Positions 51,001-56,362 of a DNA stretch of 64,000 bases are shown here, in pieces; the first letter of the stretch is position 1; each line of letters starts with the position of its first letter. The notes under the pieces were generated by a model that saw only the letters and a program-made list of their open reading frames with translations, was not told the origin of the DNA and ran no database searches. Position numbers and translations under genes: made by a program. The stretch is from assembly GCA_013396755.1 (NCBI GenBank), contig VWZF01006064.1, forward strand, positions 269,021-333,020, given 5' to 3'. The stretch is from Sclerurus mexicanus. Lineage: Eukaryota > Chordata > Aves > Passeriformes > Furnariidae.

Positions 51001-54000
51001 ATCCCAATCCTCGCTCCAACACGGAACTCCCCACGAAAGGGAGCAGCTGTTTGTTTTCATTACGTGGACTCGGCTCTGCTGAGCTCTGTCTCCACCAGAG
51101 GGTTTCCCACAAACCCCACACTGTCCAAACCATCTGGACGGGGGGGAGAGGCAGAGAGAGATGACGCCTGCCCAGGGCACAGCCCCCAAACTCTGACTGA
51201 CTCACAGCAGAACCTTCGCTGGCACATCTGAAGGGGCCGTGGGCAAGGAAGAGCCTCCCAGCAGAGAGCACAACGTCCAAACCGCTTTACAGGAGCCTTC
51301 CATCCTCATCTACGGAGAGAGCGAGTCCATCTCCCGCTTCTAACCCTTCTCTCCGTGTTCCTTAGCTTGTCACTCTTTCATCCCTAAATTAGCACATTGC
51401 TAAAGACAAAGTTGTCAGGAAAAATTACTGATGAAACTCAGGAGGGTTTTTTTTTTTAATCATGCCGTTTTCTGGGGGCTGCAAACCCAGCCCGTTGGGA
51501 ACATCTGCTCACAGGAGCTTCACCCAGGGAGACACTGAGCTCCTGGAAGCTCACCTGGGGTGGTGCTTTGAGACAGAGCCCGGCTGCGGCTCTTCATTCA
51601 TCATTGCTTACAGCTTTCTTTTTCCTCTTTAAACAAAGCAGCACCAACTTCAAACCCGGCTCTGCGTCAGCTTAAAAAATATTCACGAGGAGAACTCATG
51701 CCTTTCTCAGCAGCATTGGTGCCTTCCGTCTCGTCTGGCTGGGTTTTAATTTAAGAGGAGAAAACTAATTAACAGCAGGCCGCTATCAAAGCTAATCTAA
51801 CCCTCGTTTCTTGTGGCTCTAAATCCAGCTGCAAGTGCAAGAAGGAGGAAAGCAGCAGGTCTTAGGGTGCCCCAAAGATCCCCGGGCTCCTGCAGGTCAC
51901 GGGGTGTCTGCAGTCTGACCTCGAGGGTTTTAACAAATGTGGTACCAAGGGACTGAAGAAAGGACATGGGGCTCCCAAAACTCACATTTTTGGGGGCAAA
52001 ACCCTATTTCTGCCTCAGCCAGGAACAGTGCCAGGTTATCTCGCAGAACACCGCAGCCCTTTCCAAGCAAGCACGGGGATAACCCTGCAGTTCCAGCCAA
52101 TAAAACCCAGGCAAGGCCAAGTGTCCAAGGCTGAGACTGAGCTATGGCAGGATGTGCTTTGGACAGTGATTTTACAGGGTCTGATTCATTGCTCTGTGGA
52201 GAGCTTTGGGCCACAATCAGCACGAGGGCAGCTTTGTAACAATAAGCCCCCTTTTCATATTCTCCCCAACTTCCCGCTGCGAGTTCCTTTGCACAATCCC
52301 CAGGGAATGTTTCTCCGCTCCACACCTGGATGCACAAGCCCTGATGGTTTGTGGCTGACAAGATAAGCCTGCCAAGATCCCAGTCACTGGGGCACCCCCA
52401 CAGAACTGGGGCTGTGGGGTGGGATAACACAGGACACCCCAATTCCAGCCACCTGCCCGGATCTCCCCAGCACCCCAAATCCAGCAGGAGCCAGTGGGAG
52501 GTGTGGGTGGAACAAGAGGGTCTTTAAGGTCCCTTCCAACCCAAAGCATTCCATGATTCCACGGCTTTGACACACCTGGCCCTGCAAACTTTTAAAGGAC
52601 ACCCTTAAACTGTGTCTGACAAAGCCCAGCTGGCAAACACCCCGTCCAAAGCTGAGCCTAAGGCAAAGCCTGACTCCCAAAGCCCGGCACTGATGAAAAC
52701 CAGCAGCACAGCCATTCCCAAGCCTAAGTCCAGAGCCTGAACTGAAGCATCTTCTCCCCTAATTGCATCGTGTCCCTTTCAACAGCAATTGATAAAGAGA
52801 GATCACTGGATCCTCTCCTCTTAATCCTTCACTTTGTTTGCACCCTGGAGACAATGCTGGAAGTCAAGCTTTACAAATGACTCAATTTAGATTAAACAAG
52901 GCACAATCCAGCAGCACTGGCTTTATAAAAAATAAATAAATCAGAACAATTCTCCGACTCTCTGCCCTCGAAAATCTGGTATTTGAAAATCTACTTTGTT
53001 TATTAGTCTGAATGTGGAACAGTACTACAAAGGGCCGTGTCAGGATAATTGGATGAACAGAAACTCCTGCTTTCTGCAGGGTTTGGCTGCTCACACGTAT
53101 CCAATAGATCTAATGGAATACTCAGCATCCTGTCAAATTTGAGAGATGACATTACAAAGCCTTTTCCAGCGAGCAGGCAGTCAGGGCTGTTTCTTTTAAA
53201 CCATTTCATGTTGCTCTAAATGAGAATTTAAGAAGACATTTATTTATTTTTAATTTGGAAAGCAGCATTTCGGCAAAGAAAAGAAGCCTATTGCCTAGAC
53301 CTCTGTTCTCCTTGCTGGGGGTTTGTTGTTAAATACAGACCTGCCTGAACCTCTCCTGCTCCTGCTGGGATGTTTCAGCATCACCTGGGATGCCACAGCA
53401 GGTTGGTCACGTTGGAGGTGAAGAAAATAACCCTCAAATCAACTATTTGAAAGCTCCTCTTTCAGCCAACCTAAGAAATGGGTCTTCAGGAATCAGGACC
53501 TGCACAAACAGCAGAGTTTTCCTGTCTCTGCCACAGGATTGCCCAGGAGACTCAACCACGAGCTACGACCCCTTTGCAGCCCCCAAAGGTGGGATCCAAG
53601 GTGAAGAATGCAAGATCTTCCAAACATGAAGCCGAAATATTTACAGATACATCCATATCCAGCTGGATGATGCTGGAAACAACCTGGTCCATGGAAGATG
53701 TCCCTGCCCATGGCAAGGGGTGGGATGAGATGATCACCGAGGTCCCTTTCACCCCAAACCATTCCATGATATTCCTTAAAAAGCCACTTCCGTGGTGCAC
53801 CAGGAGAACAGAGAGCCCATCAGCCCATTTCTCAGGGCGACAGCTCTGCTGGGACCTGCTCTGTGTCACAGGCTGCAGTTCACCCCATTCATCTTCCCCC
53901 CGGAGGGGCGAGGACGGGAATGGGGCAGGGAGATCAATAAAAGCTGCAATTATGTGTTGGTAACAATCAGCTAAAAAGCGATTTGGGATCCAACTTCTGG

Positions 54001-56362
54001 AATAAAATATGTGGAGGGATGAAGGGAGAGCAGCAGCCAGAACATCACTCAGGTCTCTCCAGCATCGGTTCCAGCTCAGCAGCTTTGCCACGCCTGCATC
54101 TCCAGCTGCCAGGGGTGACAGGGGACACCTGCTCGTGCTGCCACCTCACCTGGCTACAGCTCTTGGAGATCATTTCCTCGCACCTGCAGGTACGAGGCAC
54201 CTTTCTGAGAAGGCAGAAGGAGGGGGAGGAAGGAAAAAAACCCCGGGCATGGATTTCTCTCCAGTCCCTTCGATTTGCTTTCACGGGGCAAGGGGGAAAA
54301 GTGTTGGCAAGAACACAAAATTGCCCTTAATGAAAGGGAAAAGGGGAGAATATTTAACTCTGGCAGGAGGGGAACAAATTCACTGCATTAAGCCAAAAAA
54401 ACCTCCTCTCCACGGGCTGATTGTATCTAACCTTGCTTTTACATTCACCCAGTGATTTCCAAACGAGGGCACGGATTAGGAGAACAGACAAGGAAGGTGT
54501 TCTGCAAAACTGAGGATCAATTTAAACAAGCTGGAAGGGAAATTGTTTTCTTATAGATTATCAGCAAAGCCAGACCCCGTCTCGGAGGACACAAGGTGTT
54601 AATAAATGATGTATTTACACGCCTTGGGAAAACAGCCAACAAATTAGATTCCCCCTCACCCTTCCTCCCTTCTCCTGGACAATGCTGGGCTCTGATTCAT
54701 CCCTCCTGATGAAAAATGCATTTCACTTGCTCCACTTTATATGGCACTACGTGTCCTATTTTGTCTGTATTTCCCTCCATTCAGGCATTGCTGTCCAGGC
54801 AGGGGTGGGTCCCCATGGAAAGGGTTCCGTGAGGTCTGTTTGAAGTTGGGATGGCATGGAATGTTCTCCATCCACGGATCCCACCACCCGCAAACATCCT
54901 GCCCTCACACCAACGGGCATCTATTGCTTTGCTTCTTGCTCTGCACTGGAAATACAGGATTCTCCCCTAACAGGGAGAGAAAGAGCCTGACAAACCCCAA
55001 AATAACCAGCGAGTGGGGAAAGACGAGTGGCAGATCCCCCTGCCAGCCAGGGCAAGGCCCTCCCTCAATGCCACCTCAAGAACACGTGAAGTTCATCTCT
55101 CAAGCACTCAGTACACAAGAGCACAGTTCATCCTGTCTGACAAGGCAGTTCTCCACTGAGTGTGGGAGATTAGAACCCCCTGACATTTATCTAATCAGGG
55201 CAAATTATAACATTAATCTTTACTTTTCTATTTAAGCAGAAAGGATGACTCAGGCAGGTGTTTTAATAGAAAGCAGCACTCCTGACAGCGAGGGAAAATG
55301 TCCTTTCAAAAGGCATCAGCTGCACAGGAACAACAAAAGGGGTTTTTTCCTTATAATTTAAAGTAATGTGGATGTTCAAGGAAAGCCAAGAGAGTTAAAT
55401 ACCAATGGTGGCTCAGGAAGCAAAGCCCATGTTGAGGCCACAGCAACATTGCTAAGGCTCAACAACCAGGGAACATCCAAACTGGGCAGGTTTATCCCAG
55501 GAAAACCCTCTCCCTTTCACTCTGCTCCTCTCCAGATCTACGGCACTTTCCCTCACCAAATCCCTTTTCCTTGGCAGCAAAGGTGCTGAGCTGGATGTCA
55601 TTCCTGCTCCTTCCCTGCTCCCTCTTCCCTCTCCTTGCTCCTGCCCCCAGAGCCAGAGCCACCCACAGCGCCCTCCAAACAAAGGGGGAAACACTTCCAA
55701 GGAATTCTCTCCACCCCACCCGTTTTGGGGGAGCCTCTGGTGCCACCCAGAGCTGAGCTGGGCCAGGGCTGCCAAAACCCTCCGAGCAGCATCTTCCCTC
55801 TGCCTGAGCCAGGGGCAAGAGATCTCCTCTCCCTCCACAGCACCTCAAGATCCCATCCCAGACAGCTTTCTATCCCAGTCCAGAAACCTTTTAATTCCAG
55901 TCCCAAAATCTTTTTATCCCAGTCATGAATCCTCCCTGGGAGGGTGGTGAGCCCCTGGCACAGGTTCCCAGAGAAGCTGTGGCTGCCCCATCCCTGGAAG
56001 TGCCCAAGGCCAGGCTGGACCAACCTGGGCTGGTGAAAGGTGTCCCTGCCCATGGCAGGGCATGGAATTAAACAGTCTTTAAAGTCCCTCCCAACCCATT
56101 GTGGGATTTTATGAACTCCACACTTCTAGAGCTTTCAGCCGGAAAATGAATGCCAACAGGACACAGAGGGACAACGCGGCTGTGGATTCCCAGGAAAAGA
56201 GCCCGGCTGAGCACGCCCTGGGCCGAGGGAGAGCAGGAAGGGCATTTACCTTGGTACTGGGCACTGAAGCCCTTCTGCCTGTGGTTGCCGTCGGAGGTGA
56301 AGTGGAGCCGCAGCCAGTTCTTGCTGCTGATCACGGGCGCGGGTAAATTCATGCCAGTGAAC
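116..56362 (-). CDS. CSMD2: CSMD2, partial gene, 16 internal coding exons
   Basis: The gene runs from high to low coordinates; exons are listed separately. CSMD2 is a giant single-pass membrane protein whose ectodomain alternates CUB and Sushi (CCP) modules before a run of Sushi repeats. The family is known for roles at neuronal synapses and dendrites and for complement-regulator-like modules. Seen here: sixteen exons with GT-AG borders and matching phases joining into 828 open codons, covering the end of CUB2 through Sushi6. Residue choices match CSMD2 over CSMD1 (for example [11 protein letters not shown] where CSMD1 has VPAFSRRIGFH). The first half of CUB2 and everything upstream lie beyond 64000; everything after Sushi6 lies below position 1. 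CSMD3 is less likely but was excluded only from memory of family sequences. Confidence 0.95.
305..2302 (-). other. CSMD2: CSMD2 intron, CUB6 to Sushi6
   Basis: This 2.0-kb intron contains a 380-bp plus-strand CR1 (1868-2247) ending about 55 bp from the exon donor. The rest, 305-1867, shows no gene or repeat I can name; the stretch 890-1090 is AT-rich. Confidence 0.9.
1868..2247 (+). mobile_element. CR1 LINE fragment, 5' truncated
   Basis: About 380 bp of the CR1 3' region. It includes GGGAGGGTGGGCAGGCCCTG, GAAGCTGTGGCTGCCCC and the terminal AACCCAAAACACTCCACAAT. It lies antisense to CSMD2 and ends about 55 bp from the donor of exon 2303-2518. Confidence 0.9.
2303..2518 (-). CDS. CSMD2: CSMD2 exon: last two thirds of CUB6
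   Basis: This 216-bp exon (72 codons, phase 1 to 1) has acceptor GCCCTGCAG and donor GTAAGGGCA. It encodes VFFTFHTFHLENGHDYLLIT, the CSMD2-typical [20 protein letters not shown] and FSMSYEGFNITFS. Sequons NTS, NFS and NIT are present. Where CUB4 and CUB5 have a D-G pair after the central strand, CUB6 has ITENTS, so its calcium site is probably altered; human CSMD2 is similar as far as I recall. CR1 fragments in opposite orientation lie on both sides. Confidence 0.95.
2970..3075 (-). mobile_element. CR1 3' end fragment
   Basis: The reverse complement reads as the last 105 bp of CR1: GAGCAACCCGG, then the CCCTGCC...GGCAGGGG hairpin and GATTCTGTGA. It is in the same orientation as the gene, one of only four such fragments. 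Confidence 0.8.
5060..5353 (+). mobile_element. CR1-type element, divergent subfamily
   Basis: The 3' end reads TGGATGGTCCTTGGGGGTCC, TTCCAGCTCAGGATATTCCA, a CR1-like terminus. The upstream text (CCAGAGCTCCAGGAGGGTTT) differs from the main subfamily in this window. The 5' limit is uncertain. Confidence 0.7.
5605..5880 (+). repeat. G-rich minisatellite, about 9-bp unit
   Basis: About 30 degenerate copies of GGGATGTGT or GGGAATGTGT. The left part is the most regular; toward the right units drift to AGGATGTAT. GGG runs spaced 6-7 bases apart recur on the plus strand. Open frames across it (WGM/CGM or HTS/HIP repeats) are products of the array, not genes. Confidence 0.92.
6883..6999 (-). CDS. 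CSMD2: CSMD2 exon: first third of CUB6
   Basis: This 117-bp exon (39 codons, phase 1 to 1) has acceptor CTGCTTGCAG and donor GTGAGGAAC. It encodes [34 protein letters not shown]. The CUB cysteine pair and an NCT glycosylation sequon are visible. CUB6 continues about 4.4 kb downstream at 2518. Both CUB6 exons are frame-neutral, so each could in principle be lost without a frameshift, but that would leave half a CUB domain. Confidence 0.95.
7186..7374 (-). CDS. CSMD2: CSMD2 exon: Sushi5
   Basis: This 189-bp exon (phase 1 to 1) has acceptor TTGGCACAG and donor GTAAGGACA. It encodes LQSDHCLDPGIPVNGQRHG, VTFSCDSGYTLSD, LECEPNFQWSRPLPSC, with four cysteines and the conserved Trp. It is separated from the CUB6 exon by only 186 bp, the shortest intron in the window. 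Confidence 0.95.
7495..7562 (+). mobile_element. CR1 3' end fragment
   Basis: It ends GATCCTTGTGGGATCCAACT, TGGGACACTCTGTGATTCTG, a variant CR1 terminus. Only the last 70 bp or so is clear. Confidence 0.65.
7640..7782 (+). mobile_element. CR1 3' end fragment
   Basis: It includes GGTGTTCAGGACCAAACTGG, GGGCTCAGAGTGACCTGG and CCCTCCCAACCCAAACCACT. It is the second CR1 tail in the same short intron. Confidence 0.8.
7961..8148 (-). CDS. CSMD2: CSMD2 exon: second half of CUB5
   Basis: This 188-bp exon (phase 2 to 1) has acceptor CCCCTGCAG and donor GTGAGTGCC. It encodes FKTEVNYDTLEVRDGRSYSS, then GTQVPQFLISTSNYLYLLF and GFQIRYE. The acidic residues in TEVNYDTLEVRDG match the CUB calcium-site pattern. 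It continues into Sushi5 through a 586-bp intron that carries two CR1 tails. Confidence 0.95.
8149..8781 (-). other. CSMD2: CSMD2 intron within CUB5
   Basis: This 633-bp intron shows no repeat or gene that I recognise. Confidence 0.9.
8782..8920 (-). CDS. CSMD2: CSMD2 exon: first half of CUB5
   Basis: This 139-bp exon (phase 1 to 2) has acceptor TTGTCCCCAG and donor GTGCTGCTC, another weak donor. It encodes [39 protein letters not shown]. The two cysteines form the first CUB disulfide. A short minus-strand CR1 fragment begins about 40 bp upstream of the acceptor. Confidence 0.95.
8962..9072 (-). mobile_element. CR1 3' end fragment
   Basis: It reads AGAATCACTTAGGCTGGAAA, then ATCAAGTCCAAC, the reverse complement of a CR1 end from another subfamily. 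It starts about 40 bp upstream of the acceptor of exon 8782-8920. Confidence 0.75.
11098..11478 (+). mobile_element. CR1 LINE fragment, 5' truncated
   Basis: About 380 bp, closely similar in extent and text to the copies at 1868 and 32941. It ends about 30 bp from the weak donor of the Sushi4 exon, so the intron starts almost directly with CR1 sequence. Confidence 0.9.
11510..11704 (-). CDS. CSMD2: CSMD2 exon: Sushi4, with a weak donor site
   Basis: This 195-bp exon (65 codons, phase 1 to 1) starts after CTCCCTCAG. It encodes [37 protein letters not shown] and AVLRCE, with all four Sushi cysteines. The donor reads GAAG/GTGCCTTTCC, a poor match to GTRAGT. A plus-strand CR1 ends about 30 bp beyond this donor, and a minus-strand CR1 lies about 125 bp before the acceptor. 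The exon therefore sits between inverted repeats. Loss of the exon would keep frame and remove one whole domain. Confidence 0.95.
11831..11940 (-). mobile_element. CR1 fragment
   Basis: About 110 bp: CCAGCCTGGCCTTGGACACT, then GCCACAGCTTCTCTGGGCAC. This is complementary to the middle of the plus-strand CR1 at 11098-11478, across the Sushi4 exon. Confidence 0.88.
13124..13403 (-). mobile_element. CR1 LINE fragment
   Basis: About 280 bp in reverse orientation, from TCCCAGAATCAGGGAATGGT to AAAGTCCCTCTCCAGCCTTT. It includes the GCCACAGCTTCTCTG core. Confidence 0.88.
13683..14009 (-). CDS. CSMD2: CSMD2 exon: complete CUB4 in one exon
   Basis: This 327-bp exon (109 codons, phase 1 to 1) is the largest here. 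The acceptor is TTGTTGCAG and the donor GTGAGTGCC. It holds all of CUB4: SCFFNFTTPSG, VLSPNYPEEYG, LHCVWLII, then NDFDVEPQFDFLAVKDGG with the acidic calcium-site residues, and the end GFNITF. Two N-glycosylation sequons (NFT, NIT) are visible. CUB3, CUB5 and CUB6 are each split across introns, so this unsplit CUB stands out. Confidence 0.96.
20180..20398 (+). repeat. Homopurine GA-rich tract
   Basis: About 220 bp of almost pure A/G on the plus strand, built of GGGAAAGGGAGA-type units with strong mirror symmetry. On the sense strand of CSMD2 it is a homopyrimidine tract. Such sequence can form triplex (H-) DNA, which is an inference. Confidence 0.9.
22225..22322 (+). repeat. CA-rich degenerate array
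   Basis: Units of CCCACAGCACACACAAA and CACCCAAACACC recur irregularly about every 30-35 bp. It is a short degenerate minisatellite or cryptic CA repeat. Confidence 0.65.
24239..24421 (-). CDS. CSMD2: CSMD2 exon: Sushi3
   Basis: This 183-bp exon (phase 1 to 1) has acceptor TTCTTGCAG and donor GTAAGTCAG. It encodes a complete Sushi/CCP domain: SCGDPGIPAYGRREGS, then FECQPAFEL, ITCQKSSQWSAQKPVC. All four cysteines and the late Trp are present. The very long upstream and downstream introns (about 7.1 and 10.2 kb) make this exon isolated. Confidence 0.95.
24575..24781 (+). mobile_element. CR1 3' end fragment
   Basis: It includes TTAGATTAAATATTGGGAAG, AGAGAAGCTACGGCTGCCCC and the end CAGTCCAGGATTCTGTGAT. 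Confidence 0.9.
26042..26144 (+). mobile_element. CR1 3' end fragment
   Basis: About 100 bp: GAGGCCAGGTTGGATGAG, GTGGAAGGTGTCAGGGGTGG, and TTTAAGGTCCCTCCCAAGCC. Confidence 0.82.
26874..26898 (+). repeat. A-rich run
   Basis: Two adenine runs separated by TT, with no unit beyond poly(A). It may be an old retroelement tail or simple slippage. Confidence 0.6.
27440..27552 (+). mobile_element. CR1 3' end fragment
   Basis: The end reads GGAATGACATGAACTTTACT, GTCCCTTCCAGCCCAAACCA, GGGATTCTATGA. The left limit is unclear. Confidence 0.78.
28731..28896 (+). repeat. 45-bp minisatellite, about 3.7 copies
   Basis: Units begin at 28731, 28776, 28821 and 28866, each starting CCACCTGAGACTGAAGGAAA. The first three are complete and nearly identical, with differences such as GAGGGG for GGGGGG and AAATCCC for AAGCCCC; the fourth is partial. 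A unit of 45 bp keeps both strands open (15-residue repeats LRLKERGEKTNPRTH on plus). The location deep in an intron and the lack of flanking coding signal argue against a gene. Confidence 0.93.
29660..30054 (+). mobile_element. CR1 LINE fragment, second subfamily
   Basis: About 395 bp: GAGGAGCAGCTGAGGGAGCT, CAGCCTGGAGAAAAGGAGGC, GGTTGGACATCAGGAGGAAT and the end TTTTCCAACCTCAGTGATCC. Its text differs from the copies at 1868, 11098 and 32941. Confidence 0.9.
31482..31594 (-). CDS. CSMD2: CSMD2 exon: last third of CUB3
   Basis: This 113-bp exon (phase 2 to 1) starts after CTTTTGCAG and ends before GTAATCCAG. It encodes LTGTTVPDLIVSTHHQMWL, LFQTD and GFKATYE, the C-terminal strands of CUB3. The domain continues directly into the Sushi3 exon (EIDQGSCGDPG). 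Confidence 0.94.
31595..35408 (-). other. CSMD2: CSMD2 intron within CUB3 (second)
   Basis: This 3.8-kb intron contains one 410-bp plus-strand CR1 (32941-33351), the longest CR1 copy here. The rest holds nothing I can name. Confidence 0.9.
32941..33351 (+). mobile_element. CR1 LINE fragment, longest copy here
   Basis: About 410 bp from GCATGGAACACCTTCCCTGT to GTCTGGGATTCTGTG. It is the same subfamily as the copies at 1868 and 11098. Confidence 0.92.
35409..35512 (-). CDS. CSMD2: CSMD2 exon: middle third of CUB3
   Basis: This 104-bp exon (phase 0 to 2) has acceptor TTTGCCAG and donor GTAAGTAG. It encodes VIKLTFEEFELERGYDTL and then TVGDGGQVGD. The Glu in FEEFELE and the Asp residues in GYDTL and GDGG fit the usual acidic calcium-site pattern of CUB domains, which is a family-level inference. 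Its phase-0 start is the only one in the window; all other borders are phase 1 or 2. Confidence 0.95.
36047..36079 (+). repeat. (ATC)11 microsatellite
   Basis: Eleven uninterrupted ATC units. It yields poly-His, poly-Ile or poly-Ser runs in plus-strand frames and poly-Asp or poly-Met in minus-strand frames. It is not coding. Confidence 0.97.
36640..36870. promoter_or_regulatory. CSMD2: AT-rich block with ATTA cores, possible regulatory element
   Basis: Several homeodomain-type ATTA/TAAT cores cluster here (AATGTAATTAATAC, CCTAATTAAAG, ACTAATTACATT). There is also an inverted repeat, CTCACT-CA-AGTGAG, at 36752-36765. The surroundings are more GC-rich. This is only a compositional hint; conservation cannot be judged from one sequence. 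Confidence 0.25.
40073..40379 (+). repeat. Duplicated unit, copy A
   Basis: About 307 bp matching copy B at 55572 with two substitutions and one 14-bp indel. It starts TGGCAGCAAAGGTGCTGAGC and runs into CAGTCCAGAAACCTTTT. Its translation in all frames shows no known protein. A CR1 tail follows about 90 bp later. It may be a segmental duplicate or a low-copy repeat. Confidence 0.93.
40348..40465 (+). repeat. Degenerate array of TTTTTATCCCAGTCC-like units
   Basis: About four degenerate units (CTATCCCAGTCCAGAAAC, TTGTCCCAATCCAGAAAG, TTATCCCAGTCCCAAAA, TTCTCCCAGTCCTGAATT), spaced irregularly at about 22-35 bp. Copy B of the duplicated unit has a shorter version, so the array has changed length since duplication. 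Confidence 0.7.
40467..40656 (+). mobile_element. CR1 3' end fragment after copy A
   Basis: It starts CCCCTGGGAGGGTGGGCAGG and ends ACCATTCCATGACTCTATGA. It is truncated at the same CR1 position as the copy at 55931 but is clearly more diverged from it than the adjoining duplicated unit is from its partner. Confidence 0.92.
40774..40912 (+). mobile_element. CR1 3' end fragment
   Basis: GTTGGCACAGGCTGCCCAGA, GCAGCTGTGGCTGTCCCACC, and CTTGAGGTCCCTCCCTCTCC. It ends about 90 bp from the donor of the first CUB3 exon. Confidence 0.85.
41002..41123 (-). CDS. CSMD2: CSMD2 exon: first third of CUB3
   Basis: This 122-bp exon (phase 1 to 0) starts after TGTCCCCAG and ends before GTGGGTCTG. It encodes the CUB3 opening: MCDTYLRGPSGVITSPNYP, then YCVWVITALNP. 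The two cysteines form the first CUB disulfide, and SPNYP is the typical CUB turn. CUB3 is spread over three exons here, unlike the single-exon CUB4. A CR1 fragment ends about 90 bp beyond the donor. Confidence 0.95.
41124..43015 (-). other. CSMD2: CSMD2 intron, Sushi2 to CUB3
   Basis: This 1.9-kb intron contains an AT-rich stretch (about 42220-42620) and one plus-strand CR1 (42727-42900). Confidence 0.9.
42727..42900 (+). mobile_element. CR1 3' end fragment, internally shortened
   Basis: It starts ATGGGAAGGAATCCTTCCCT and includes CCCAGAGAAGCTGTGGCTGC. The segment GAAGGTGTCCCTGCCCATGG found in other copies is missing after GGGCTGGTGGGAGG. It ends ACCATTCTGGGATTCCAC. Confidence 0.88.
43016..43140 (-). 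CDS. CSMD2: CSMD2 exon: remainder of Sushi2
   Basis: This 125-bp exon (phase 2 to 1) has acceptor CCTTCCAG and donor GTGAGCAGC. It encodes LGSSIQFSCNEGYDLQGSK, then ITCKRV and the closing WSDHRPVC, which supply the second, third and fourth Sushi cysteines and the conserved Trp. Together with the upstream exon this completes a canonical four-cysteine CCP fold. A plus-oriented CR1 fragment lies about 115 bp beyond the donor. Confidence 0.95.
43141..44201 (-). other. CSMD2: CSMD2 intron within Sushi2
   Basis: This 1.06-kb intron contains a short (ATTTT)n run (43880-43912); nothing else is recognised. Confidence 0.9.
43880..43912 (+). repeat. (ATTTT)n run
   Basis: A few ATTTT units followed by a T run. 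Confidence 0.75.
44202..44289 (-). CDS. CSMD2: CSMD2 exon: linker end and first part of Sushi2
   Basis: This 88-bp exon (phase 1 to 2) starts after TTTGTAG and ends before GTAAGAACC. It finishes the linker ([11 protein letters not shown]) and opens Sushi2 with the first domain cysteine in MCPDPGIPERGKR. The LTQVGVSQG stretch is a CSMD2 signature; the CSMD1 equivalent differs. Sushi2 is one of the domains in this window split by an intron, and its remaining three cysteines are in the next exon. Confidence 0.95.
44290..50268 (-). other. CSMD2: CSMD2 intron, linker to Sushi2
   Basis: This 6.0-kb intron has only one short CR1 tail recognised (48133-48196). A small direct repeat (TTTATGTCACCA twice, about 46060-46090) is present. 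No second gene is seen. Confidence 0.9.
48133..48196 (+). mobile_element. CR1 terminal fragment
   Basis: About 60 bp: TTGGAGGTTGGACCTGATCA, AAGGATCTTTTCCAACCCTA, GACTCTGATTCCATGG. Confidence 0.75.
50269..50346 (-). CDS. CSMD2: CSMD2 exon: basic linker between CUB2 and Sushi2
   Basis: This 78-bp exon (26 codons, phase 1 to 1) encodes a Lys/Arg-rich linker with VKKQMELKSRGVKLMPSKD and no cysteine. It is therefore neither CUB nor Sushi. The acceptor is CCCTGCAG and the donor is GTAAGTTC. Human CSMD1 and CSMD2 carry a closely similar linker at the same place. Because it is frame-neutral, skipping it would join CUB2 to the start of Sushi2 without a frameshift. Whether that happens cannot be seen from the sequence. 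Confidence 0.94.
52488..52564 (+). mobile_element. CR1 terminal fragment
   Basis: About 75 bp: GGTGTGGGTGGAACAAGAGG, GTCTTTAAGGTCCCTTCCAA, CATTCCATGATTCCACGG. Confidence 0.82.
53660..53774 (+). mobile_element. CR1 3' end fragment
   Basis: It includes AACCTGGTCCATGGAAGATG, TCCCTGCCCATGGCAAGGGG and CCAAACCATTCCATGATATT. Confidence 0.88.
55572..55892 (+). repeat. Duplicated unit, copy B
   Basis: Matches copy A at 40073-40379 with two substitutions (GTCATTCC for GTCGTTCC; CATCCCAG for CAACCCAG). It has 14 extra bases in the pyrimidine stretch near 55612-55628. It is in the same orientation as copy A, in another CSMD2 intron 15.5 kb away. Confidence 0.93.
55931..56114 (+). mobile_element. CR1 3' end fragment after copy B
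   Basis: It begins CTCCCTGGGAGGGTGGTGAG and ends CCCAACCCATTGTGGGATTT. Compared with the CR1 after copy A it differs at roughly one base in six by eye. Confidence 0.9.
56250..56362 (-). CDS. CSMD2: CSMD2 exon: second half of CUB2
   Basis: This 113-bp exon enters at phase 2 and leaves at phase 1. It starts after a CTCTTGCAG acceptor and ends before the donor GTAAATGCC. It encodes the beta-strand-rich end of CUB2, including LPAPVISSKNWLRLHF and GFSAQYQ. The first half of CUB2, with its Cys pair and acidic calcium-site residues, was not found in the 7.6 kb upstream, so the preceding intron runs past the window edge. This is the most 5' exon visible. Confidence 0.94.

Larger units (their letters stand above)
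50347..56249 (-). other. CSMD2: CSMD2 intron, CUB2 to linker
   Basis: This 5.9-kb intron contains two short plus-strand CR1 tails (52488-52564, 53660-53774), copy B of the duplicated unit (55572-55892) and its CR1 tail (55931-56114). An AT-rich block lies at about 52740-53260. Confidence 0.9.

Noticed and set aside
116..56362. Assignment to CSMD1 or CSMD3
   Set aside because: Several stretches ([42 protein letters not shown]) fit CSMD2 as recalled and differ from CSMD1; CSMD3 was not matched.
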